From positions 1-55,257 of the forward strand of contig JAGGDU010000030.1 of NCBI GenBank assembly GCA_018457135.1: a stretch of 55,257 bases of DNA, given 5' to 3'. The notes under the pieces were generated by a model. The model saw only the letters and a list, made by a program, of their open reading frames with translations. It was not told the origin of the DNA and searched no databases. A program made the position numbers and the translations under genes. The stretch comes from Trichodesmium erythraeum GBRTRLIN201. Lineage in GTDB: Bacteria > Cyanobacteriota > Cyanobacteriia > Cyanobacteriales > Microcoleaceae. Below are positions 9,814 through 18,922 of this stretch, piece after piece (the first letter of the stretch is position 1; each line of letters opens with the position of its first letter).

Positions 9814-10806
9814 GTGACTTATAACTATACTTTCATTGTTATTTTTATAGCTGCTTGTCTAGATTATTTGATTGGCGATCCTTGGAGTTGGCCACATCCT
9901 GTAAAAGTTATGGGATGGATAATTACTCATTACACTCAAATGATTTTTCAACTCAGTAAAAATTATAGAGAGAACTTCCCTAGCTTTGTACTGAGATTTG
10001 CTGGTATTTTACTAACAATCACTCTTGTTTTCGGTAGTGGAGTTATCAGTTGGTTAATTGTTCAAGCTTTACGAATAAATTTTGTCCAATTTCCTTTATT
10101 AACTGTAATATTAGAAAGCATTCTATTAGCTAGCTGTTTTGCTGGTAAAAGTTTAAATACTGCAGCTAAAGACGTACTTAAACCTGCCCTAGGTGGTAAT
10201 TTAATTCAAGCACGCCAAAATTTAAGTTTATATGTAGGTAGAGATACAGAAAATTTATCAATTTCAGAAATATTTCGCGCAGTTTTGGAAACAGTCACAG
10301 AAAATGCTACAGATGGGGTAATAGCACCATTATTTTATGCTTTAGTAGGAGCAATAATACCTGATGTAGGCAGTATACCTTTGGCCTTTGCGTACAAAGC
10401 TGCCAGTACATTAGACTCAATGGTAGGCTACAAAGAAGCACCTTATACTCATATAGGATGGTTTAGTGCCAAACTAGAAGATATTTTAACCTGGTTACCT
10501 TGTCGCTTAAATGTATTGACTATAGCGTTCCTCTCTGGCAAACCTCTATATGTTTGCAAAATATGTCAAAGGGATGCAGTCAAAGACCCAAGTCCTAATG
10601 CTGGTTGGAGTGAATGTGCCTATGCTGCAACATTGGGAGTACAAATGGGTGGTGCCAACTCTTACAAGGGGACGGTTAAATATAAACCACTATTGGGAGA
10701 AGCGACTCATCCAATTACAGCAGAAACTATTGATCGGGCATTACAGTTAACTCGTTACTGTTTTTTAATCTGGTTAGGATTATTTTTTATAATACTAGGC
10801 ATTTAG
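9814..10806 (+). CDS. cobD: Adenosylcobinamide-phosphate synthase CobD/CbiB
   Basis: 330 residues, multi-pass membrane protein. It attaches aminopropanol (phosphate) to adenosylcobyric acid in cobalamin/pseudocobalamin synthesis. Diagnostic segments are DYLIGDPWSWPHPVKVMGW near the N-terminus, VGRDTENLSISEI, ETVTENATDGVIAPLFYAL, AYKAASTLDSMVGYK, and DPSPNAGWSECAYAATLG. GTG start at 9814; no ATG lies upstream in frame with a better fit. Same orientation as the Rrf2 gene but without obvious cobalamin riboswitch sequence in the 98-bp gap. Confidence 0.93.
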   Translation: MTYNYTFIVIFIAACLDYLIGDPWSWPHPVKVMGWIITHYTQMIFQLSKNYRENFPSFVLRFAGILLTITLVFGSGVISWLIVQALRINFVQFPLLTVILESILLASCFAGKSLNTAAKDVLKPALGGNLIQARQNLSLYVGRDTENLSISEIFRAVLETVTENATDGVIAPLFYALVGAIIPDVGSIPLAFAYKAASTLDSMVGYKEAPYTHIGWFSAKLEDILTWLPCRLNVLTIAFLSGKPLYVCKICQRDAVKDPSPNAGWSECAYAATLGVQMGGANSYKGTVKYKPLLGEATHPITAETIDRALQLTRYCFLIWLGLFFIILGI

Positions 10807-11381
10807 GGTATGAACATTGGTAAATTCTGTTTGCCTAGCATTTGAGCACCAAAAACTAAGTAATTTTAGTTATTATCAGTACTGATCCCTGAAGTCAAGC
10901 CTTAAAATACATATCGCGAACATTTTTTTCCTCCTTAAAATAGGCAGGAGACCTAGTTTTTTGCTCACAAATTACTTTTGCAGCAGATGAGGGAACTACC
11001 GGATCTATAGGGTAAATGCTGAAAATGTACCTTACCAGCAACACCAAACTGCTGTAATATAGAATCTGATGGCCTTGCTATATCAAAGTATGAAAATCAA
11101 AATTGAACAATCTAAACTATTTGTTATTCAATAGTTTAGCAATTACCAAAAATACTAATCATACCCACACTAGAGCAACCCTAATCCAATTGATTATATA
11201 ATCAATACAAGGGTTACACATAACTAACATATCTACAATATCTAGTAGGGGGTTTCCCGCCGGAAAACCCCTAGATATAGTCTATGATTTGATATGCCTA
11301 GCTTAGTTATCATAAGTTTATAATTCTATAATTACTTCAACTTTCCCTACTCTCCTACTCCCAATATCCCAAAAATTTCAA
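10807..11381. other. Convergent gene-free spacer
   Basis: Lies between the converging cobD and MoxR genes. Holds one strong hairpin (listed separately at 11238-11277) and no supported coding sequence. Confidence 0.5.
11238..11277. terminator. Strong hairpin between convergent genes, candidate bidirectional terminator
   Basis: An inverted repeat of about 18 bp per arm: ATATCTAGTAGGGGGTTT, a short CCCGCC loop, then AAAACCCCTAGATAT. It sits between the 3' ends of cobD (+) and the MoxR gene (-), where a bidirectional terminator would be expected. There is no long T-run on either side, so factor-independent termination is not certain. It could instead be a dispersed palindrome. Confidence 0.5.
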
Positions 11382-12290
11382 CTAGGAAACTGTGATAGAA
11401 CCCAGTAACCTTTCCACAACTGTTTTCGTCTGTCTTCCTCCTACGGTTATTAAACGATGGGAAAGTACATAAGGAACAAGAAACTTGACATCATCAGGAA
11501 TAGCATAATTTCTTCCGGATAGAAAACCTAAAGCTTGAGTTGCTTGATGTAAAGTAACTGTTCCACGAGGACTAACACCTAGTGTAATTTCTTCATCTTC
11601 CCTTGTTGCTCTAACCAGTTTGAGAATATACTTTTTCAAAGACTCATCTACTTTGACTAAGCTGCATAAACGACGTAACTCCTGTACTTCCTCCAAAGTA
11701 ATGCAAGCTTTTAGTGTCTTAACTCCTGAACCTTCAGAAATTCTTTGTAGCATCTGAAGCTCTTCCGACTCTGTAGGATAGCCTAATGTTAGAGATAAAG
11801 TAAAACGATCCATTTGTGCTTCTGGCAATGGAAATGTTCCCTGATACTCAATTGGGTTCTGAGTTGCAATTACAAAAAATGGGTTAGGAACAGAACGCGA
11901 CACCCCATCTATGGTAACCTGTTTTTCCTCCATTACTTCCAAAAGAGCAGACTGAGTACGAGGTGTTGCACGATTAATTTCATCCGTCAATAGGACGTTT
12001 GCAAAGACCGGGCCGGGTAGAAATTCAAATTCTCCACTGCGAGGATTCCAAATATTAGTACCAGTAATATCAGTGGGTAGTAAGTCAGGAGTACATTGAA
12101 TTCGCTGAAACTTTCCAGCGATCGAATAAGCTAAAGATTTTGCTAGTAAGGTTTTACCTACACCGGGAACATCTTCTAGAAGAACATGACCCCCTGAAAG
12201 TAGAGCTACTAATACTAACTTGATGCCATCTTCTTTGCCCACAATAGCTTGACTCAGATTTTCTTTTAGCTTTTCAATACTTTCTATCAT
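11382..12290 (-). CDS. MoxR-family AAA+ ATPase
   Basis: 302 residues. Walker A is VPGVGKTLLAKS (about 41-52), Walker B is VLLTDEINRA (about 106-115), and sensor 1 is FFVIATQNPIEYQGTFPLPE. The lid domain carries VSPRGTVTLHQATQAL, which is highly typical of MoxR. MoxR ATPases work as chaperones, usually with neighbouring DUF58/vWA proteins that they help activate. No such partner is adjacent here, so its client must be elsewhere. ATG start at 12290. Confidence 0.93.
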   Translation of the reverse strand: MIESIEKLKENLSQAIVGKEDGIKLVLVALLSGGHVLLEDVPGVGKTLLAKSLAYSIAGKFQRIQCTPDLLPTDITGTNIWNPRSGEFEFLPGPVFANVLLTDEINRATPRTQSALLEVMEEKQVTIDGVSRSVPNPFFVIATQNPIEYQGTFPLPEAQMDRFTLSLTLGYPTESEELQMLQRISEGSGVKTLKACITLEEVQELRRLCSLVKVDESLKKYILKLVRATREDEEITLGVSPRGTVTLHQATQALGFLSGRNYAIPDDVKFLVPYVLSHRLITVGGRQTKTVVERLLGSITVS

Positions 12291-12738
12291 AAAATTATTA
12301 ATGTAGTCATTTCAAATAAGAATAAAATACTTTTTCACCTAAAACCTTTTCAGAGTAAGAAAGCTTTCTTTCAATCTTAACTGAAATAACTATAGTTTCC
12401 ATGAATCAAGATTAACCATGAAACGTCCCTACTAAATTATAGGAGGAAGCTTTGCGAGCTTCAGTAAAAATGTTTTATAGTACTAACAAACTTTGTGCGA
12501 TCGCTATGCAGAACACAAAAACCATGAATCAAATTGTGATTACCTAAGAATATAAAAGGAATAGGATTAATTCCCATCCCTTAAATTAAATCTGATTTTA
12601 CTTACATAATTTCTCAAAATAATTGGGTATTGCCACTCCACCTTGAATGGCAAAATATTTCTGGAGGGTTGCTCACTCCTATATCATTACAAAAACAACT
12701 TCTGACTTCTGACTTTGTTATTGGTCACTAGAGAAGCT
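12291..12738. other. Gene-free spacer
   Basis: No gene supported. The right half of the dispersed palindrome (AAACGTCCCTAC) occurs at 12421-12432. A GCGATCGC site and AT-rich sequence fill the rest. Confidence 0.4.
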
Positions 12739-13008
12739 CTATCTTCTACCACCACTACCTCGTTCTTCTCGTGGCCTGGCCTTATTAACTTTGAGAATAC
12801 GTCCCATTAATTCAGAACCATCCAGTCCCTCAATTGCTGCTGTCTCTTCATCTTCACTCTCCATTTCTACAAAAGCAAAGCCCCGGGGGCGACCAGTTTC
12901 ACGATCATTAGGGACTTGAACTCGCTTAACATTACCATATTTAGCAAAGGCAGTCTTTAGATCCTCATCTGTTGCATCATAGGAAAGGTTTCCAACGTAA
13001 ACCGACAT
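12739..13008 (-). CDS. RRM-domain RNA-binding protein (Rbp family)
   Basis: 89 residues with a single RRM. RNP2 is VYVGNL (residues 3-8) and RNP1 is RGFAFVEM (about 42-49). It ends in a short Gly/Arg tail (EERGSGGRR). This is the cyanobacterial Rbp architecture; several such proteins are cold-induced or localise photosynthetic mRNAs, but which paralogue this is cannot be told. ATG start at 13008 with GGAGG (reverse of CCTCC) about 5 bases upstream. The 850-bp spacer upstream may include a long 5' leader. Confidence 0.93.
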   Translation of the reverse strand: MSVYVGNLSYDATDEDLKTAFAKYGNVKRVQVPNDRETGRPRGFAFVEMESEDEETAAIEGLDGSELMGRILKVNKARPREERGSGGRR

Positions 13009-13859
13009 GATTGACCTCCAAAATAGGAATTTAATATAGAGAGATTTCGGAAGGCCAGTAATGCCAGATGAAATATCATCAAAAAGCTCATCACTGAAAG
13101 CAAAAACTGCAACCTATACCTATTCTCAAACTAGATTTTATCATAGATAGTTTGGCTTCAAAATTATATAAGTAATAGCAATTCTTATCTCTGAATGAGA
13201 TACAAAATTCTTTTGTAGCACGGGAGTAGGGACTAGAATAGAACAAAAACAATCGTACCTCAGTAATTGGAGAAATACTATAAAACTTTCATCTAATTGA
13301 AAACTAACAATAAAGTTTTTGATATTCTAGTTATATAAAATCTTTACTAAATTTTCAATGACATCTAAAAATTAAAATTAGGAGTGCTATATTTTATATT
13401 TTGTAAGTTTGGTATAATTATCAGTATCATGCTATAGAAATAATTAATTTAAAAATAAGTATTAAGGAACTTGTTGAGCAACTAAATATTATTATTTGAA
13501 TAAGGTCAAGTATTGAAATCAGTCTACAGCTAGTGGTTCTTAGTATTCATACTCATAAAGTCATCGTAAAAAATAGGTAATAAATAATTCTTTTTTCCCC
13601 TATTCCCTGCCTTCTTTGTGATATTTCCTGATATATTCAATCTCTTATACCAAAGAGAAAAAAATAATACACAGTCCATGGTGCATCTTAATTATAGTTG
13701 CTTAAAAAGAGCGTATCTAATTCATAAAAAAGTAGTTATTTTTATCCATATACCCCTTATTTTTCAAGACTTACTTTCCTATTGGGTCTTTCTTCTGACT
13801 TAGGGATGTTTTATAAAACATCCCTACCTTATGTAATAAAGATTCTAATCTGCTTGGTA
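13009..13859. other. 850-bp gene-free spacer
   Basis: No supported coding sequence. The part next to 13008 would be the leader of the RRM gene. The palindrome at 13801-13826 near the end of ribF is listed separately. The 61-codon plus-strand frame at 13618-13803 shows no protein features. Confidence 0.4.
13801..13826. repeat. Perfect 26-bp palindrome, member of a dispersed family
   Basis: TAGGGATGTTTTA followed directly by its exact reverse complement. It lies 34 bp beyond the stop of ribF and so may act as its terminator hairpin. Imperfect relatives occur at 3752-3779, 21481-21499, 24255-24280 and 27543-27568, all in spacers. Confidence 0.7.
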
Positions 13860-14966
13860 TTATATAGTTTGATTTTTAAGTATACTTCTAGCAATTCTAC
13901 AATCTTCATATATTTGAGCTTTCAGTAAATCTAGAGAAGCGAATTTTTGTTCAGGTCGCAAAAACTCTATCAAATTTACAGTTAAAGTTTGACCATATAA
14001 ATCTTGAGACATATCTAATAGGTGAACTTCAACAGTTGGATCTAAACTATTTAATGTAGGGCGGCAACCAACGTTCATTACTCCTAAATAGGGGCTCTCA
14101 GCATGAAGTATTTCTTGAGGTTGTTTTTGTCGAGAAAGATAGACTTCCACAGCATAAACCCCAAAACGAGGCAAGAATTTTTGTGCTGCTAGCTGAAGAT
14201 TTGCTGTAGGAAATCCTAAAGTTCTACCTAGTTGTTGTCCATGCACCACTTCACCAATTAAACTGTAAGGACGACCTAATAAACGATTTGATTTATCTAG
14301 ATCTCCTTTTTCTAAAGCTTGACGAATTATAGAACTACTAATACGCTCTCCATTTTCACTATGATATAGAGGTACAGTTGTTACATCTATATCATAGTAA
14401 CCAGCGATCGCCTGCAAATCTTTGGCCTTTCCTGCTCTTTTTTGTCCAAAACAAAAATCACACCCCACGCTTATTTGATGTACTTGTAAGCCTTTTACTA
14501 AAATTTCTTCTACAAATTTATTAGGAGTTAGATCGGCCAAATTTCGATCAAATGGCAATAATACTACTTGTTCAACTCCGATATGTTTAAATATTGCCAA
14601 TTTTTCTTCTAGTGGAGCTAACAATTTTTTTGGTTTTCCACTAAAAAACTCTTGTGGATGAGGATTAAAAGTAACAACAGTGGAATAAATTTTTTGCCTT
14701 AGGTAATCATCATTTTTTCCCAATTCATTTTCAAAATGCCATGATGATAATTTTGAATCTTGATGCCATAATTTAAGCTTTGTATCTTCATCTACTTCTG
14801 TAGTTCTTGTCAATTCTGATGGACAAACAGAAAGTAACTTTGATCTACCCTTTAAGTTTAAAATTGGTTCTATTACTTGCCTATGTCCTTGATGTAAACC
14901 ATCAAAGTTTCCTAAGGCAACTGCTGTTGGAGTTAGAGCTGTAGCTAAAGAAGAAGTTATCCACAC
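13860..14966 (-). CDS. ribF: Bifunctional riboflavin kinase / FAD synthetase RibF
   Basis: 368 residues. It converts riboflavin to FMN and FAD. The FAD-synthetase domain has VALGNFDGLHQGHR (about 16-29), TFNPHPQEFF (about 98-107), VGCDFCFGQKRAGKA and ISSSIIRQALEKG. The riboflavin-kinase domain has GRTLGFPTANL, YAVEVYL, and VEVHLLDMSQDLYGQTL. Between the GHR motif and TFNPHP there is an insertion of about 45-50 residues (around 40-95) compared with typical 305-330-residue RibF. GTG start at 14966 puts the nucleotide-binding motif at the normal distance. Confidence 0.94.
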   Translation of the reverse strand: MWITSSLATALTPTAVALGNFDGLHQGHRQVIEPILNLKGRSKLLSVCPSELTRTTEVDEDTKLKLWHQDSKLSSWHFENELGKNDDYLRQKIYSTVVTFNPHPQEFFSGKPKKLLAPLEEKLAIFKHIGVEQVVLLPFDRNLADLTPNKFVEEILVKGLQVHQISVGCDFCFGQKRAGKAKDLQAIAGYYDIDVTTVPLYHSENGERISSSIIRQALEKGDLDKSNRLLGRPYSLIGEVVHGQQLGRTLGFPTANLQLAAQKFLPRFGVYAVEVYLSRQKQPQEILHAESPYLGVMNVGCRPTLNSLDPTVEVHLLDMSQDLYGQTLTVNLIEFLRPEQKFASLDLLKAQIYEDCRIARSILKNQTI

Positions 14967-15055
14967 ACTTTATATTTGTATTAATTTACTCACCTTTTAC
15001 CAGATCTAATCTGATTTTTTATAAGTTTTTTGTTAGTTTACTTACAAAATTTCAA

Positions 15056-15973
15056 TTAAGCAGAAATTTTAAGTTCTTTTACAACGGTCTTTACTTCTAA
15101 GTTTTCTTCCTGATCATTATCCGGAGGAATTAATTGAATTGACAGACCTTCCCTTGCCATCAAACTATTAGGAAATTTTTCTGCTACTTTCTCCCCTACA
15201 TTATCTAAAAAATCATCATTGTGCAAGGGGTCATGGTGAAAAATAACCAATTTTTTGACTTGAGCTGTTTTAGCAATTTTTATAGCTTCCTGCCAAGTGG
15301 AGTGGCCCCAACCTATTTTACTAGACTTTTTCGAGTAATATTCTTCATCTGTATAGGTTGCATCGTAGATTAAAACATCTGCATGACGAGCCAAAAATAA
15401 AACATTTTCATCCAAGCGATCTGGAAAATGTTCTGTGTCAGAAACATAAGCAGCGGAATAACCTTGCCAATTTACACGATATCCCACGGCTTCTCCTGGA
15501 TGATTAAGTAAAGCATTTTCTATAAGTACATCATCAATTTTGATTGACCTACCTGTTTCCAGATCAAAAAATTTTAGTTCAGCACCCATAATTTGCAGAG
15601 GGACCGGAAAATTAGGGTTAAGCATTTGGTCATTAAGTCTTTGTTGAATAGTAGCTCCATTAGGAGCTACTGGTCCATATATGTGGAAACGATTATTTTT
15701 AACAAAGGCAGGTGCAAAAAAAGGAAAACCTTGAATATGATCCCAGTGTGTATGAGTAAATAACATATGGGCATCTACTGGCATGTGAGATATAAGGGAC
15801 TGACCTAAAACTCGTAGGCCAGTACCACCATCAAAGATGAGGCGATGTCCACCAACTCGCATTTCTAAACAAGGTGTGTTTCCTCCATATCTTACCGTTT
15901 CTGTACCAGGGCAGGCAATACTGCCTCTGACGCCCCAAAATATAATTGTGAATTGATTTTGTTTAAGCAACAT
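15056..15973 (-). CDS. Metallo-beta-lactamase-fold hydrolase (RNase Z/phosphodiesterase-like)
   Basis: About 305 residues from ATG at 15973 (MLLKQNQFTIIFWGVRGSIA). A TTG 60 bp upstream could extend it by 20 residues, but the inner start matches the family. It has the FWGVRGSIACPG start with GGNTPCLEM, the zinc motif HTHWDHIQG (H-x-H-x-D-H), a further zinc-ligand Asp in AYVSDTEHFP and His in IFHHDPLH. This set is typical of the PhnP/cAMP-phosphodiesterase-like branch. Substrate unknown. It lies 90 bp upstream of ribF on the same strand and may be co-transcribed with it. Confidence 0.88.
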   Translation of the reverse strand: MLLKQNQFTIIFWGVRGSIACPGTETVRYGGNTPCLEMRVGGHRLIFDGGTGLRVLGQSLISHMPVDAHMLFTHTHWDHIQGFPFFAPAFVKNNRFHIYGPVAPNGATIQQRLNDQMLNPNFPVPLQIMGAELKFFDLETGRSIKIDDVLIENALLNHPGEAVGYRVNWQGYSAAYVSDTEHFPDRLDENVLFLARHADVLIYDATYTDEEYYSKKSSKIGWGHSTWQEAIKIAKTAQVKKLVIFHHDPLHNDDFLDNVGEKVAEKFPNSLMAREGLSIQLIPPDNDQEENLEVKTVVKELKISA

Positions 15974-16502
15974 GAATTTTATGCCAGAATTTATTCCGTT
16001 AAACCATAGATGAGTCAAGTTTTTTTTACTCAAATTAAAATGGCTTTGCTTTGGGAATAAATATATAGATTCCTATCATATTATAATTGTAATCTATAAT
16101 TTACTATCATTGACATACTCTACGACCTAAAAGTGTTGCTATTCGTAGGTTTCCATAGTTCCTGGGCTAGTTGAAGTTTGATAAGGGTGGACATCTTAGG
16201 TAACTCTCAATAATTGTCATCTTTTTTTTATTGATTTTTATGATGTGGAATAGTTTAGGTTCACAATGGGAATATTAATATTAGTTGGAAAGGAAAATAA
16301 CCTAGAAATAATTATAAAAATATTCTGTCAACAACACTATTTCTCATAACATTAAATCAAATTCAACATGATTTATTAATAATAATAAATCCAAAAAGCT
16401 ATAATTAAGTGATATAATAATTATTTAAGTTTTTATACAGGCTTAGTTGTAAGTTTAACGTGCTAAAATAACTTTTTATTTATCTTTACAAGAATACTTT
16501 AT
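15974..16502. other. Gene-free spacer
   Basis: AT-rich intergenic sequence between the MBL gene (-) and the decayed gene beginning near 16503 (+). It would hold the divergent promoters. No distinctive structure seen. Confidence 0.35.
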
Positions 16503-16880
16503 ACATATATATTTCTGAATCAACCCCATAGAATTTCCCAATCTGTTAGTGGATCATATGGAGTTTCTTAGCAAGCTGCAAGAGGTAACAACAATAGTCA
16601 ACTAATAAACCAAAGTGTTCATTTGACTGAGCAGCAGAAAACTCTTGCAGAAGCAGCGACAGAAATTCAAAGGCTTCTTAAGCAGCTAGAAGTTAGCGAT
16701 CCTAATGCTACTGAAGTTGAGATAGTAGCTTATGTTAATGATGAGACGACTCCCAGTCTTAAACGTCGAGCTGTTGCTGCCTTGAAATCTGGTAGTGAGG
16801 CTGCAATTGAAGAGTTTTTGGACAATCCTTATATTAATGTGGGGAAAGCTATTGTTAAAAGTTGGATTAAACCTGAATAA
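16503..16880 (+). pseudogene. Small Asn/Gln-rich-leader protein with pentapeptide-associated C-terminal domain, interrupted
   Basis: One reading frame runs from about 16503 to TAA at 16878. It reads QPHRISQSVSGSYGVS, then TAG at 16569-16571, then QAARGNNNSQLINQ, then LTEQQKTLAEAATEIQRLLK and a C-terminal part ending NPYINVGKAIVKSWIKPE. The C-terminal 80 residues resemble the helical domain that follows Asn/Gln-rich leaders or pentapeptide repeats in many cyanobacterial proteins. A TTG at 16623 could start an 85-residue product. The TAG fits a former CAG (Gln) in the SQQAA context. No ATG start was found in frame, so I call it broken. Confidence 0.5.
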
Positions 16881-17115
16881 ATTTCTCAAGCAGCACTTTA
16901 CAGGACAACTTATTAAAGTTTTTAATTTAAGAGCTGATTTTTAAACTTATGAAACTCCAAAAAAGGAGGATTTCAAATACATCTAAACGAAAATTCGACT
17001 GAATATGGTAAAAGCTTTTTCGTTTAAAGAAATTAAGTATCTCTAGATTGAGTAAATAAATTAGCTCCAAAGTTTTTTTTCGTAATTTCTACTCAGTTAA
17101 ACAAGTATTGTATTT

Positions 17116-18894
17116 ATGAGCACAGACCCGAACAAGGACCCAACTATTGAGGACCCATGGGGAAAAGATTCTGGAACTGAAAATGGTCTAGATAATCTAG
17201 GTAAGAGTGGTCAAGAGCAAGGCAAAAACCCAGAGGAGCTATCTGATCAAAACCCAACAGAATCTGATGATGGACTTAGAATAGAACAAAACGTTAAAGA
17301 TAATCAAGGGGCTGTTTTCCAATAAACTGCATCAGGCAATAATAACACTCAAGAACAGAGCCAAAATTAGCAAGCTGCTGTGAGCAAAAATGCAGGAAGG
17401 GAAACTAGAACAACTCAACAAACTACAGATGGTAATAACAACAACCAAAACTATGTTGAAATTTTTGTTCAAAATCAATATTCCCAATATAAGGATGAAA
17501 AAAAAGATGGCTTTAGCCAGAATTAATCCAATGTAAACCAAGAAGTAATTGATCCAATAAAACCTTTACCTCCAAAGTCAAAAAGTCTTCCTGATGTCGG
17601 AATTGATGATTTATCTGATTATTCCCAGAAATTACAAGAAGACTATTTGGTTGTTGTTACTTGTTCAGATAATAAAACTGCATATTCAGTTGCCTATAGT
17701 TTGACTGAGAAAATTTCAGTCTCAAACAAGAGGTTGTTTACAGGAGGGCTAGGAGCTTCTAAAAAATTAGATTACGCAATAAATATAGATAACATTGTTA
17801 TTAATTCAGCTATTGGAAAAGAGTCAAGCTTGATTCTTGTAGACAGCTATGAAGCACAAACTTTTTTAGATTCTCTGGCTGTAGAATTTTCTACGGCAGA
17901 GCAGATCAAACAACAGTTAAGAAATAGTCAAAGATTTTGCATCTGTATAGCTCAATCAAAAGTATTAAAAAGTACACTAGAAAGGAAACAGATTAAATCT
18001 CTGTCATTCCCGCACTTGGAAGTTCCGTTTGTAGAGTCAAAAGCTACAAATGAAAATATAGACCAACAGATAGGTATCTATGAAAAAGAAGATGGTGCTG
18101 CACTACATGAGAAAGTAGACGTTCTACGCAAGACTGTACTATATGTAGCAAGATTCTTTCAAGGTTTAAGTATCAGTGATTTTGAGCGCATTGTTTGTTT
18201 TTTACTAGGAGAACAAACAACTCTAATTGAGGAGAAAAATAAAGTTGAAACTCCTGTGAATTCTGACTCAACAGTTTCATTAACAATTAGAGATATTATC
18301 ATGCCTAAAGTTTACGTTTTAGAGAATGTGATTAAAAGAATTAGTGAAAATGAAGCTTCTCAAATAAAAAAACAAATAGAAAAATCAGATACCAAAAAGT
18401 TGGTGATTATTGATGAAAAAACTCAGACATTTTTTTAGATAGAATTACTTGAACGAGAGACTCCGTTAAATATTCAAGCGAAGAAGTTAATTAAGGCGCA
18501 AGAGCAGATAACTCAAGATCAAAAGCTGCGTCTAGTTGAAACAAGTATATCTTTAGATGAAATTGAAACTGTTTAAAAAGAACTTGAGCTACTCCGTGGA
18601 CACCTTCAGGATCTAAGTAGTCAGTCTGGCAATGAGAAACGCAAAAATAAATATAGACAACAAGAAAAAGAATTAAAGCAGAAATTATCGGAACTTTTAC
18701 AAACTAATAAAGAGAAAGCTCATAAGCTTACATCCCAACAATATTCTTTATTAGCTCCTAGCGTAAATGATGATGATGATGATGATTTTGATGCTTTAGT
18801 TAATAAAGTAGAACTTGAACTACAAGCAAGTGAAAATACACAGAAAAAATTAACTCGCGACCAAGCTTCGCCTAGTGTTGATAATGATAATTAA
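17116..18894 (+). pseudogene. Unrecognised 592-codon gene with five in-frame stops, upstream of ZorA/ZorB-like genes
   Basis: One frame stays open in the coding sense from ATG 17116 to TAA 18892, broken only by TAA 17323, TAG 17368, TAA 17524, TAG 18436 and TAA 18574. Each sits where Gln would fit. N-terminal 150 codons: acidic and Asn/Gln-rich (GNNNTQEQ, DGNNNNQN). Middle (about 175-400): mixed alpha/beta, starting DYLVVVTCSDNKTAYSVAYS with SLILVDSYEAQTFLDSL, like P-loop-fold strands without a visible Walker A. C-terminal 150: Lys/Glu/Gln-rich coiled coil, a run of Asp (18769-18786), acidic tail. The longest uninterrupted piece (17647-18435) could encode 263 residues. Family not recognised. 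It ends 28 bp before the ZorA-like gene. Confidence 0.6.
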
Positions 18895-18922
18895 GTAATT
18901 GATATTTAGAGGAGTGTAGTCA

